This document shows, piece by piece, positions 49,397 to 60,222 of a DNA stretch of 64,000 bases. Made by a program: the position numbers and the translations under genes. The notes under the pieces were generated by a model, which was not told where the DNA came from, made no database searches, and saw only the letters and a program-made list of their open reading frames with translations. Source of the stretch: Elephas maximus indicus (taxonomy: Eukaryota; Chordata; Mammalia; Proboscidea; Elephantidae); the NCBI RefSeq assembly GCF_024166365.1, contig NC_064838.1:75532001-75596000 (forward strand), in the 5' to 3' direction. How positions within the stretch are numbered: position 1 is the first letter of the stretch; each line of letters begins with the position of its first letter.

Positions 49397-49929
49397 CGTT
49401 GTTTGTTGTTGTTAGGTGCTCTCAAATCAGTTCTGGCTCATAGTGACCCTACTCACAACAGAACAAAACACCACCCGGTACTGAGCCATCCTCACAATCA
49501 TTGTTATGCTTGAGCTCTTTGTTGCAGCCACTGTGTCAATCCACCTCTTTGAGGGTCTTCCTTTTTTCCGCTGACCCTGTACTCTGCCAAGCATGATGTC
49601 CTTCTCCAGGGATTGATCCCTCCTCACAACATGTCCAAAGTATGTAAGACGCAGTCTTGCCATCCTTGCTTCTAAGGAGCATTCTGGCTGTACTTCTAAG
49701 ACAGATTTGCTCATTCTTTTGGCAGTCCATGGTATATTCAATATTCTTCGCCAACACCACGATTCAAAGGCATTAATTCTTCTTCCGTCCTCCTTATTCA
49801 TTGTCCAGGTTTCACATGCATATGATGCTATTGAAAATACCATGGCTTGGGTCAGGTGCACCTTAGTCTTCAATGTGACATCTTTGCTCTTCAACACTTT
49901 AAAGAGGTCCTTTGCAGCAGATTTACCAC
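49397..49929 (-). mobile_element. RTE/BovB-like LINE 3' fragment, minus strand
   Basis: Begins on the plus strand with a GTT-type repeat (the CAA tail reversed) and TTAGGTGCTCTCAAATC. It runs through the C-terminal part of the LINE reading frame, of which 156 codons are still open (49427-49897, containing ARMARLRLTYFGHVVRRDQS). It stops at GCAGCAGATTTACC and is joined directly to an oppositely oriented RTE 5' segment. Confidence 0.88.
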
Positions 49930-50128
49930 ATGTCTACCAGTTTGTCGTACTGTGGGGGCTTCCGTGTTGCTGTGATGCTGGAAGCTATGCCACCAGTATT
50001 CAGATACCAGCAGGGTCACCCATGGAGGACAGGTTTCAGTTGAGCTTCCAGACTAAGACAGACTAGGAAGAAGGACTGACAGTCTACTTCTGAAAAGCAT
50101 TAGCCGGTGAAAACCTTATAAATAGCAG
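49930..50128 (+). mobile_element. RTE/BovB-like LINE 5' segment, inverted relative to its neighbour
   Basis: GTTGCTGTGATGCTGGAAGC, CAGATACCAGCAGGGTCACC and AGCATTAGCCGGTGAAAACC match 43190-43345, the 5' region of the larger RTE copy, on the plus strand. The element to its left is on the minus strand, so the pair forms a head-to-head inversion. Confidence 0.8.
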
Positions 50129-50227
50129 CAGACAAAGACACTAGATTCTAAAATCTCTTGAGTCCTGCATGAGCTACTCGTAGTCTGTTTCTGTAAATGA
50201 TAACAAAAGGCAGTGGAGAATTAACCA

Positions 50228-50300
50228 TATGGGGCAGCTCTACTCTCTCCTGTCGAGTTGCTATGAGTTGGAATAAACTCGACAGCAATCAGTTTGTTTA
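50228..50300 (+). repeat. AfroSINE or RTE tail fragment
   Basis: GGGGCAGCTCTACTCTCTCC and ATGAGTTGGAATAAACTCGA are the 3' body and tail of AfroSINE. The 5' part is absent. Confidence 0.7.
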
Positions 50301-50562
50301 TTTTTTCTTTGGAGTGGCCTCCTTATTAAATAAAAAAAGAAAAAAAAAATTTTTTTTTTTTTTAGCACACCACTAAACTGATATTATGCTTGCCTTCAAA
50401 AAGGACACTTTGTAGCACAAAAACCAAGAGAATTCTAACTCCTTAGGTGTTTATATGTATTTATCTTTCCCAATTTTTCCCAACCATTGAATTTAAAAAA
50501 TTAAAAATCAACAACTAAGTCTCTTTTAGACTGACACTTATTGAATAATATTTATTAAGCAT

Positions 50563-50760
50563 CTGCTAGTGGTACAAACGGTTAATGCTCTCTGCTGTTA
50601 ACCAAAAGTTGGAAGTTTTAAGTCCACCCAGAGATGCCTCAGAAAAAAAGACCTGGCAATCAACTTCCGAATAAAATCAGCCGTTGAAAACCCTACAGAT
50701 CACAGTTCTACTCCGACACACATAGGGCTGTCATGAGTCAGAATCAACTCCATGGCAACT
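50563..50760 (+). repeat. AfroSINE
   Basis: Plus-strand SINE of the GGTACAAACGGTTAATG head type, with body TCAGCCGTTGAAAACCCTAC and tail CATGAGTCAGAATCAACTCC. Confidence 0.85.
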
Positions 50761-51368
50761 AGTTAGCTGACTGGAAGTGTATGAACCACTAGGTTTACAA
50801 CATGAATGAATAAACATCATCCCTGTCCTTACGATTTTGTGGAGAAAACAGAGAAAATAAAAACACACTTACTTATAAAGGAAGTACAGTTTCTGCTTAT
50901 TTATTGTAAGGATATAAACGGGATGGAAAGCTAGAGAATAACTGAAAGAAATTACTAGAGACAAGACTTCTTGAGGAGGTGGGTGGTCATCTGAAAATGA
51001 AATTTTATATGCATACATATATAGGATTGAGCCAGATGAAGCATCTGGAGAAGGAGATGCCATCAGAAAGAAGTGTGAGAACAAACGCCATGAACTGGGA
51101 AAAGCTCGGATTCTCCAAAAATCAGTTAAGGAAAAAAAAAAAACGAGAAAAGAAAGACAAAGGGGACTAGAGCCTTGTGAAAATGATGAAGTACAAAATG
51201 TACCGGAGAGGTAGACAGCAATGTGGTTAGGCAGAGTACTGCAGTGTCTTGAGCAGATTTGTATGCTTAAAAGATGCCACTTAGTATTGTACATGCAAGA
51301 GATTTGATTGGATGGGGAGCATGAGACCTCACTGTACCTATAGGAAAAATTTGTTCATGCCATGGAAG
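50761..51368. other. Intergenic DNA 3' of the OR4C6-like pseudogene
   Basis: Single-copy looking DNA with an A-rich stretch at 51125-51150. A minus-strand open frame of 141 codons (50869-51294) has no family signature, low-complexity composition and no conserved start, so I do not call it a gene. Confidence 0.5.
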
Positions 51369-52297
51369 CTAGTGACAATCTAGGATTTGTTGCCTCTTCC
51401 AGCGTTTCTTCATGGCATTTTTCACCTCTGCATTCCTCAGGGTGTAGATCAAGGAATTTAACATGGGTGCAACAATGGTAAAGGACAGAGCCATTGCTTT
51501 GTCTATGGGATAAGTGGCCACAGGTCTTACATACAAGAAAATGCATGGCACAAAGAACAAGACAATCACTGTGAGGTGGAAGCCACAGGTGGAGAGGCTT
51601 TTCGCCGCCCTTCAGAGCTGCAAGACTTCTGGGAGCAGAGGATAACCATGTAGGAGGCAACGAGGATAAGGAAGATGGTCACACACATCACCCCACTGTT
51701 GAGGATGACCAAGAAGCACAGCATACAGGTATCCATGCAGGCCAGTGTCAGCAATGGAAATAAATCACACATAAAGTGACCAATAACATTGGGACCACAG
51801 AAGGGTATTTGGTACATGAAGAGAAGCTGCATTGTTGCATTCATGGACCCACCTACCCAGGCCCCTCCCAGCAGCAGGCAGCACACCTGAGAATTCATGA
51901 TAGTCATGTAGTTCAGGGGCTTACAGATGGCCACGTAGCAATCATAGGCCATCACGATGAGAAGGATGATTGACACCCCAACAAAAAAATGTTCTGAAAA
52001 GAGCTGGATCATGCAGCCTTCTAGGGAGATGGTAGTACTCTCAGAGAAGGAATCCACAATCATCTTGGGAGCTATGACAGAAGAATAGGTAGCATCCATG
52101 AGTGAAAAAGAAGGAAGGAAAAAATACATAGGTGACCTCAGACTCTGACTTGCAGTCATAGTTACCACAATGAGTAAGTTTCCCAGTACAGTGGCCACAT
52201 ACATGATTAGAAACACAGAAGAAAATATTATCTGTAGCTCTGGGTTCTTTGTAAGACCCAAAAGAATGAATTCAGTTACATTGTTTTGATTTTCCAT
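51369..52297 (-). pseudogene. OR4C6-like olfactory receptor pseudogene (frameshift)
   Basis: A family 4 olfactory receptor whose first part is open for 243 codons (ATG at 52297). It has glycosylation site NVT at 6-8, [19 protein letters not shown] in TM2, [10 protein letters not shown] (DRY arginine replaced) and [16 protein letters not shown] in loop 2. Within the TM6 motif KALSTCG one base is missing near 51600, so the frame shifts. The correct continuation, with [20 protein letters not shown] and [18 protein letters not shown], is open in another frame to 51369. From memory the opening [16 protein letters not shown] and YQIPFCGPN are those of human OR4C6. The TM7 motif reads NSLIY instead of NPLIY. 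It is not part of the 8-9 kb array. Confidence 0.92.
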
Positions 52298-52349
52298 TTA
52301 CTGTAGGCTGATGTAAGCACACAACTATGAGCTGGAAAATCTGCAACAG

Positions 52350-52670
52350 CAATTTTTTTAATTATTGTAAAAATTTTATAATACAAATGCAACATTCGTG
52401 AATTCAATATTTTTCACATGTACAATTCACCAATAGCAATTACATCAATCGTGTTGTGAAACCATTACCAATATTCGTTGCCAAATTTTCCATTCCATTA
52501 ACAGAAACTCAATGCTTCCTAAGTAACGATTCCCCTTTTCATCCTCTCTCCTGCCCCTGGTAAAAAAAAAAAAAAAATTAGCTACTGTTAAACTCTGATC
52601 TCTATGCATTTGCCTATTCTGGGTGTTTTATATTAGTCAAAGGACATACAACATTTGTCCTTTGCAAAAG
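52350..52670 (-). mobile_element. Old L1 3' end fragment
   Basis: CACATGTACAATTCACCAAT, GAAACTCAATGCTTCCTAAG and CTCCTGCCCCTGGTAAAAA follow the same order as the L1 3' end at 47463-47850. It lies just upstream of the OR4C6-like pseudogene start. Confidence 0.72.
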
Positions 52671-52679
52671 CAATATTAT

Positions 52680-53010
52680 TATTTCTTTTTATTTTGCTTT
52701 AGGTGAAAGTTTACAGCTCAAGCCAATTTCTCATTCAAAAATTTATACACATTTGCAAACCTCACAATGTGTCAGCAATATTATTTTTAATTGATAATCA
52801 CCAGGTGTTAGGCATTTTTTGTGCCCCATCTTACACCCTCTTGACCTATCTTTCCAACTTTTCCCCTCGCAACCAGCTGTTCACAATTATAGCCTGAGAG
52901 TAGTTTGATTCTACAAATTGATCCAACACTACCTCCTCTCACAGTCACATCTGTTGCTTTCTGTCCATGCACTTGCTGCTTGAGATATTTTGGAGACCCT
53001 GATACATCAT
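52680..53010 (-). mobile_element. L1 3' UTR fragment of afrotherian type
   Basis: TTTATTTTGCTTTAGGTGAA and AAAGTTTACAGCTCAAG resemble the 3' terminus of the L1 at 32376 onward (TTTTTATTGAGCTTCAAGTG), followed by sequence reminiscent of its 3' UTR. It is probably an older subfamily. Confidence 0.55.
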
Positions 53011-53590
53011 TGTCATGCAAACAGACACTTAGAAATATGAGAGATTTCACATTCCAGAGGGAAACTCTTGATCATTTGGATATAGGAGCCAGTAGATAAA
53101 TGGTAACCAGCTTAACTCAACCTTGGGTTAACTTGCTTTCCTTCCCTCTTTCACTCTTCCCAGTTCCTCCTTTCTGTTTCCCAGAATAAACCACCTACAT
53201 ACAAGCTTTTCTCTCAGCCTCTTCTTGGGGCCCAAGCTAGGATGCTGACCTTTAATCACTAGACACCCAAGAACTTGGGAATTTTCATTCATTTTTTTCA
53301 CATATTTATTGAGCCCCTAGAATGTGCTATTTGGAAAGCCTACAAGACAGAGAGGCCATATCCCAAGGAATCTCTACTTATTAAGGCCTATCCTCTGCCC
53401 CTCCCATCTACATTTCTTCCTTTTCAAATTGGCTTAGTGTTGTCATTGTTATTATTAATATCATTATGCATTTATATTATTCAATGAGTCTTTACTATGT
53501 CTCATGCAGTAGAATATCCTATGAGATATTTTTGTCATTTTAGAGTTAAGATACTGAAGCTTTAAAAAAAAAAAAAAAAACTTTAAAAAA
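53011..53590. other. Intergenic DNA, possible MIR or L2 scrap
   Basis: CATATTTATTGAGCCCCTAGAATGTGC at about 53300-53326 looks like a MIR or L2 end read backwards. Otherwise I see nothing except an A-run at 53564-53580. Confidence 0.35.
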
Positions 53591-53594
53591 AACT

Positions 53595-53720
53595 CATTGC
53601 TATCAAATTGATTCCAACTCATAACAACTCTATAGGACACAGTAGAACACCACATTTGGTTTCCAAGGAGCCTGGTGGATTTGAACTGCTGAACTTTTGG
53701 TTAGCATCTATAGCTCTTGG
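53595..53720 (-). repeat. AfroSINE, internally deleted
   Basis: AATTGATTCCAACTCATAAC and TATAGGACACAGTAGAACAC at the tail end and GGTGGATTTGAACTGCTGAA at the head end, with the middle shortened. Confidence 0.78.
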
Positions 53721-54215
53721 GGTGAAAAAATGACATCAAGGTCATCATATAACTACCAAACACAGAAGCCAGATTTTTCTGGTTCTAAAATCATTTCCAT
53801 TAACAAGTTATATGGTATCTCTTACTCTAGTATCAAGTGCACAATAGGTGTGAACCACTGTTTCATGATATAATTTCACTTTCCTAATAATCCAATGAAA
53901 TAGATACATTCTTCCCGTACTCACCAGAACATTCAACAAGTCTACAGTAAAGAACATGTTCTGCTTATATACATTAAGTATACAGTCCTGAACCTGTAAA
54001 TTACAATGACTGACTGACTGTCCAATTGTTTCTAGTAATTTCCCAGATGTGCTGCTTACAGAAACTAAAACTTAATTCTCTTTCTCTGTTCCAGGAAGAC
54101 CCAGGTTCACAACGTGATAGACACCATCTCTGCACGTAAGCATATCATTCCTTCCATTCTTCCTCGGGAAGGGGGACTCACAGATAGAACAAAGGGATCT
54201 AAAGGTGAACCAAAG

Positions 54216-54472
54216 TATCAATGAATCAACTCACTTATTTATTTATTTTTAATTTATTATATGCTAGCAATGTGTTTGGTCTGCTTTATGCATTATCTCT
54301 CTCTTTTTTTTTTTCTTCCGTGTCACACGAAATGGGTGCTATCATGAATCCCATCTTGAGGATAAGGAAACTGAAGCTTAAAATCATTATCTCATCTATG
54401 ATGAGTGTGGGTTATGGATCCAAGTATCTTATTTCGAAGCACAAGTGCTTCACCGCTAGACTCCACCACTGA
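54216..54472 (-). repeat. MIR SINE, minus strand
   Basis: GCATTATCTCTCTC, TGGGTGCTATCATGAATCCC, GAGGATAAGGAAACTGAAGC and CTTCACCGCTAGACTCCACC follow the reverse complement of the MIR consensus in order. Confidence 0.7.
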
Positions 54473-55393
54473 AGAAGTGATCAGCAGCCTCTATTAGCTA
54501 GATGCAATTGTTTCTGTAGCAAAGAACAAATGATATGGTAAAAGCACTGTTTCAGTAGGCAGCAAACTCCCCTTTACTAAGGGTACTTGAGAACAGGCTG
54601 TCTTTTCCTTGGCAGGAATGTACAAAGGGCGTTGCTTTAAATGGTGATATAAACTACATGTCCTCTAAATACTAAGAGTCCCATTTTTAACATCACCCTT
54701 ACCCCTTACTCAACAAAGTAAGCAACTTCCAGAAGACTCTTTTCAAATCTACAGTATGGACCAATCCGAATTTCTTTCACCTTGAACTCAAATAATTCAA
54801 AAGTTCTTGAATAGCTTTAATTAAATAGAAAGAACACATTCCTGGAAATCAGGATAGCTGAGTTTTATTCCACACTGTCTCTCTACCGCCTTAGGATACC
54901 TTGTTAGGATGTTTACCACATTGGGCCTCAGTTTCCTCCTCTGGAGGGTGACTTGATTTTGGCTGATGACGGAATCCCAGGAGTTCAAGGGATACATCTC
55001 AAGGGCTCTATCCCTTTCAAACAGAGCAGCTCAGCTCATCTTCACTAAATGTTTACTCTTCCAAGTAAAATTTCCTTTGAGCCAATTTAGCACTTGAAAT
55101 GTTTTAAAACAACATACACTGGAATAGATTAAAATGCTCCTCTGTTGAAATCTATTAATTTATCACAATTCGACTTTGACTACTAGTGCACATCTAAACA
55201 GAGCCTGACATTTATGACTCTCCCCCACAACTAGTCAACCTGCTATTTTTGTTCTTCTCCCTCCCACTGCAGTCAGGCCTATCTCCTGCTACAAGAACAC
55301 ACACCTCAGCCATTTATTTTGTACCCTGGGAAAGGCCATGGATTCACAGTAAGCAGACTTAGTTTTCCATTCCAATCAGGCATTGAAGAAAAA
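54473..55393. other. Intergenic DNA, nothing firm
   Basis: Single-copy looking. TTGGGCCTCAGTTTCCTCCT at about 54923 is a MIR-like core piece. No gene or RNA signature is seen. Confidence 0.45.
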
Positions 55394-55589
55394 CAGCTGC
55401 CCTTGAGTCAATTCCAACTCACAGGGACCCCATGTGTGTCAGAGTAGAACCGTGCTCCATAGGGTTTTTGATGGCTAATTTTTTGGAAGTAGATCACCAG
55501 GCCTTTCTTCCAAGGCACTTCTGGGTGGACTTGAACCTCCAGTTTTTCAGGTAGCAAGAGTGTTAACTGTTTATACCACCCAGGGACTC
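55394..55589 (-). repeat. AfroSINE
   Basis: Minus-strand SINE of the second head type: the right end reads ATACCACCCAGGGACTC and the left part GAGTCAATTCCAACTCACAG. Confidence 0.87.
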
Positions 55590-55664
55590 AATCAGACTGC
55601 TTACTCACTTCTTAGTTTCATCTTTCCTAATCTTCAATTTCAGCAAAAAATAAAAGAATGCAAT

Positions 55665-55870
55665 AGTAATTAAAGTCAACATGTGTCAAGTACTTACCAC
55701 TTGAGGGTACATGATTTTCTCTTTTAATTTCCACAAAAACTGTATGAGATAGGAACTATTTTTTATCATTTTTTTAAATTCCAACCTGAATTTCTGTGGC
55801 AGTGAATGAGGCTTAGGAACTTGTGAAATTTGCTTAAAGCCTTTTGGCAGGTACTTGATTGAGTTCACAG
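55665..55870 (-). repeat. MIR-like fragment
   Basis: GTCAAGTACTTACCACTTGA, TTTCCACAAAAACTGTATGA and GATAGGAACTATTTTTTATC resemble a reversed MIR tail and core. Weak and old. Confidence 0.45.
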
Positions 55871-56162
55871 CACAGGCTACCAGCCACTATGCTCTACAAC
55901 CCTTCCAAGAATTTTATATCCTGCCTGACAATGCTGTAGTAAAGGTCAAAGGAAGTAAAAAGCATGAGATTCTTTCGAGTGCAGTGTTCAAATATTCATG
56001 ATTATTTTCCATTCATTTAAGTTACTGCTTCCCCTGCCCATGCCCTCGGCTGTCACCCAATCCATCATCATCCCTCCTTCATGCCTCACTCCTAATACCC
56101 CATTCACCCCAGTCTTCATGAATATTTTGCTTGACATTTATGGTGTTTCTAATAGTCTGCCT

Positions 56163-56342
56163 TTCATACAACGCAGCAATGAACATCACTTTACAAATGT
56201 CTTTGTTTACTGGTTTGAATATTTTTATTGGAGAAATTCCTAGAAACATCATCACCGAGACCAGAGGCATATCTACGGAAAATAGTGCCTAAGGCGATTA
56301 GTTTTAAGTTGCTGAATGATGTCTCACAACTAGAGATGTAAA
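56163..56342. repeat. Left arm of a 180-bp inverted duplication
   Basis: This segment recurs in reverse complement at 57187-57366 with about eight mismatches by hand (about 95 percent). It spans the boundary between the L1 fragment and the DNA-transposon-like insert. Confidence 0.93.
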
Positions 56343-56511
56343 CAGAGACGGTGAATAGAAACTGCTCTTTGGTGCCCTTCCCTCCCTCCCCTCAAGTGGG
56401 GTCCAGGGCCTGTCTCATACCTGACATACCCTAGTTATGCTTCTACCCTAGATGTGCTTCTAACAATATGCACATTTTTAACTCTGATGGATTCTGTACC
56501 ATTAAAACCCT

Positions 56512-56702
56512 TTGCCTTGGAGTTGATTTGGACTCATAGTGACCATGCAGGGCAGAGTAGAACTGCCCCATAGGGTTTTCAAGGCTGTAATCATTACAGA
56601 AGCAGACTGTTAAATCTTCCTCCTTCAGAGCAGCTGGTGGGTTCGAGCCACAAACCTTTCGGTTAGCAGCTGAGCACTTAACCACTGTGCCACAAGGGTT
56701 CC
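56512..56702 (-). repeat. AfroSINE
   Basis: Near full-length and well preserved: GCAGGGCAGAGTAGAACTGC, CAGCTGGTGGGTTCGAGCCA and GTGCCACAAGGGTTCC. Confidence 0.9.
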
Positions 56703-57004
56703 TTTCTATAGCATTACTCTCTCAAAGTTCTGTTTTATTCCCATCAGTAGTGTATTAAAGAGTCATTTCCCTGCATTCTTACTAACATTAAAAAAATTAG
56801 ATATTATCAATCTTGGTTATATTCAACAAGTTATAGGGTAAAAAATAATTTAATTCCATTTCATTCAATCATTCATTCAAAGAATTTCATTGATGACATA
56901 GGTTACAAATAGGTACCCAGAAAAAGCTGGGTGAAATACAATGTAACGTCTGTATAGAGATATACTGTCTATATACAACTATCCATATCAAACTAATAAT
57001 AATA

Positions 57005-57186
57005 ATAAATTGTTAAGCACCTGCATTTTTGTACTTGGTTAGTTTTTGATATAACTATCTTATTTAATTCTCACATCTGGCAGTGACGAGGCACACTTTG
57101 TGACTGAGGAAGAGCAAAACAAACTGCTCAAGTTCATACAGTTATTAAGTGACAAAGTCTGAATTTGAACCTATTCACCATTGCAC
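57005..57186 (-). repeat. MIR-like fragment
   Basis: TTGTTAAGCACCTGCATTTT, TTATTTAATTCTCACATCTG and GAATTTGAACCTATTCACC follow a reversed MIR. It ends where the inverted arm at 57187 begins. Confidence 0.5.
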
Positions 57187-57366
57187 TTTACATCTCTAGT
57201 TGTGAGACATCATTCAGCAACTTAAAACTATTTGCCTTAGGCAGTATTTTCTGTAGATACGCCTCTGGTCTCGGTAATGATGTTTCTAGGAATTTCTCCA
57301 ATAAAAATATTCAAACTAGTAAACAAAGACATTTGTAAAGTGATGTTCATTGCTGCATTGTATGAA
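57187..57366. repeat. Right arm of the 180-bp inverted duplication
   Basis: Reverse complement of 56163-56342, separated from it by 844 bp. It lacks further L1 or transposon flanks, so it looks like the derived copy. Confidence 0.93.
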
Positions 57367-58068
57367 CTTTATAGCTGATGCATGTTTCCTCTGCCTGAAC
57401 TTCTCACAGAGACAATTTCTCCCATGAAATCCTGGATAACAAGAAGAAGTTAGCAATGTGTTCAGTGAGTGCCTCTGGGTCGTCATTTTTAATGAGCAAT
57501 CAGCAGCCCTGTTTTCTTGGGAAGGTATGTGCCCCAAGCATATAAATCATCAATAAGGACTTTAAAAGGACTATTTCCGTCAGTAAGTCTTTCGAATACA
57601 CCTTGCTTTTCTTGAGAGTTGAGGACTTGTTAGTGAAGATGGAATAATCTCCAGTTGTGCTTTTGTGTAGGATAGAAGTTACTATATGATTGTAGACACA
57701 AAAATTAATGTTTGCTTGAAATTCTTCTGCAGAAAGGGAGGGTTATTCTTTCTTAATTTCTCCACCCTCTTCCTAAGCAAATCACCAGCATCACCCCCAA
57801 CACAACACTACCACCACCCCTTCAGCAGAGATGCTCACAAATAGGTGTGTAAGCTTTTATATTGATTGAGAGGTATATTTTAAAGATTTCAACTCACCAT
57901 GACATTGATAATGAAAATGAGAGATCTGAAGTATCATTTACTAAGTAAAAGAGAAAAAAATAAAAACACCATGTAAGTTTCCTCTCAGAGGCTATTACTA
58001 GAAAAATTAAGGTTAAAGAAATTGGTACAAAAGGAAACAAGATATATAGATAGAGAGAGAGAGAGAGT

Positions 58069-58260
58069 GCACTCTGGTGGTGTAGTGGTTAAAGTGCTCA
58101 AGTGCTAATTAAAAGATCAGGAGTTCAAACCCACCAACCACTCTGTGAGCGAAAGATGTTGCAGTCTGCTTCTGTAGAGATCACAGCCTTGAAAATCCCA
58201 TAGGGCAGTTCTACTCTGTCCTATAGGGTTGCTATGAATCAAAATTGACTCAACGGCAAA
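58069..58260 (+). repeat. AfroSINE, left member of an inverted pair
   Basis: Plus-strand SINE with GCACTCTGGTGGTGTAGTGG at the head and GACTCAACGGCAA at the tail, preceded by a short GA repeat (58050-58068). Confidence 0.9.
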
Positions 58261-58280
58261 GAATATGTGCATATATATAC

Positions 58281-58426
58281 CGTTGCTGTTGAGTTGATTC
58301 CGACACATAATGACCCAATAAGACAGAGTAGAACTGCCCCACAGAGTTTCCAAGGAATGGCTGATGGAGTCGAACTGCCAACATTTTGGTTAGCAGCCAA
58401 ATGCTTAACCACTGCACCACCAGGGC

Positions 58427-58427
<1 letters not shown>
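58281..58427 (-). repeat. AfroSINE, right member of an inverted pair
   Basis: Minus-strand SINE: GTTGAGTTGATTCCGACACA at the tail end and GCACCACCAGGGCT at the head end. A TA microsatellite (58428-58458) follows. Confidence 0.9.
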
Positions 58428-58457
<30 letters not shown>

Positions 58458-58458
58458 G
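58428..58458. repeat. TA dinucleotide microsatellite
   Basis: About 31 bp of mostly alternating TA, with one interruption, directly beside the SINE head. Confidence 0.85.
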
Positions 58459-58459
58459 T

Positions 58460-60222
58460 ATGTATTTTCATGTATTAGGTATATCTAAACATATGAGAGA
58501 GAATAGAAGGAAAACAGAAAAAAAAAATTTTAACTATCCTCATCACACCAAGTGTTCCCATTCCTTTCTACAAGCACATGTTTGAAACATGTATACACAC
58601 TCTTTTATTTGCTAGTATCCATATCTGGATAAAGGCCCAAATATCAAATTATGACATTTCTGTTTTGATAATGTGCCAAAAGTTATTAAAGTAAATGAAG
58701 CTAAAAATTGTTGATACCTCAAGGCTCTTACCCTGAGAACACAATTTGTGTAAACAGATCAAAAAAACAGGTGAATTATTAACACATTTTAGGTATAATT
58801 GTGTGTGTTTAGATGATTCAGTTATTTCAATAATTTCAAAATAGCCACTTAAATTAATAAGAACATGTTTAATACTTAAGTTTTTAGGGCCATCTCCAAA
58901 GCTCTGTCTGGTGTCATCTCTGACTTCTGAGAAGCCAGCCAGTTACCCAATGATCTCGGCAGGTAGAACATAGAAGGCTGTTGAGATAAATATTCTAGGA
59001 TCACATCAGAGTAACTAAAGGTCTGACTCTGGCCAGGATTTAATCACATGAAGCTTCTTTTATAGAACAGCAAGAAATTATGACATGTGAGAGTTTCAAC
59101 TTGGTTGTTCCAAATGTAAAAAAAAAGTAAATCAGGACCTGTACAGCCAACAAATAGTCCTATTACTTAATGGGGAATTATTTTTACAGAACTCGATAAC
59201 AACAGGTAGAGTGCCTAATGATTTTCAAAAGAAATTTAAAACAGGTGCTCTAAGTGACAAGGACTTATATAGGAAACAACCTTTGTGGTTGGCAGAGTAA
59301 TTTAAATTTTCTCTAAATAGGAAAGATTACCAAAAGACAGCCAGGAAAGCTATTTACAAAATCATTCAAGGAACTGTGCCTGCCATCTGACTGTCTTTTG
59401 AACTTAATTTGAAAGGAGTTTCCAATCCACATCTTAGAAGAAGCATTATTAATAAGATACCTTCCTTTGGGTGATGGACCTGTACTAAAAGAGGACAGAG
59501 TGGTATTTTCAAAAACTGGAAATGCACCAACTTGCACCATTGCAATTGCACCCTTTGAGGCTGGGTCTCTACTGACTAACGAGCTAATCACCATGCAGTG
59601 AATTCCCATCTAGCCCTCAGGGGCAGAGCATCACTGGAACCAGACCAAGTTGATGACTCACAAGCACAAATACAGATAGTATTAACCATTCATTTATTTA
59701 CTCCAGAACTAAGCTCTGTCCTTAAATAACAGAATGACCACAACGATCTTTCTGCTTAATAATATAGATCCAAAAAATAAAAAAGAATACAACTTATTCT
59801 TGGCCATCCAGCAAGGACCAGGACCGAATTTTTCTATCACCTAGCCTGATGATCTTTTCATCTTGTAACACTGTCATTAAAATTATATCACATCTGACTT
59901 TGTGAATTCCAAAGTTAAGAAAGGCAGAACCTCAGTGCCTCGGGTTACTGGCACATGTCTATAATCACTTAGCATTTGATAGAATTTTTCCTTCATATTT
60001 TTAACATAATGCCTCAGTTGCATATAAAATTATGGCAGAATATATAATTATCTCATACAACAACTTTCTAATCTTCAATGGCAGTGCACTGCTGGATTGA
60101 AGAAAGAAGTTCTTGGATTATTCATTTTATATTTGAATGTTTATCGTAAGACTCGTTGAGTCGTATTTTCATCCCCTACTTTAGAAACAATGTGAACAAT
60201 TATTTTAAGGGCAAATAAAAAA
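58460..60222. other. Intergenic DNA, nothing recognised
   Basis: AT-rich single-copy looking DNA. Small open frames such as 59313-59609 on the minus strand have no family signature. No RNA gene or clear repeat is seen. Confidence 0.5.

Larger units (their letters stand above)
56157..56830 (-). mobile_element. Old L1 fragment with a nested non-L1 insert and an AfroSINE
   Basis: GCAGCAATGAACATCAC near 56174 and TTCCCATCAGTAGTGTATTA near 56740 are L1 3' part words in the right order. Between them lie a non-L1 insert (about 56257-56445) and the AfroSINE at 56512-56702. The insert has roughly inverted ends, CCAGAGGCATATCTAC and GTTATGCTTCTACCCT, which suggests a small DNA transposon. Confidence 0.5.

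Noticed and set aside
49427-49897. 156-codon frame as a host gene
   Set aside because: It is the C-terminal part of the RTE LINE frame, also seen at 62486-62821, within a truncated insertion.
50869-51294. 141-codon minus-strand frame near the OR4C6-like pseudogene
   Set aside because: Serine- and phenylalanine-rich low-complexity translation of A-rich DNA, with no recognisable domain.
56163-57366. Inverted arms as terminal repeats of a DNA transposon
   Set aside because: The left arm continues into an L1 fragment and a separate insert at its ends, and the spacer holds an AfroSINE and MIR-like DNA, so the arms do not bound one element.
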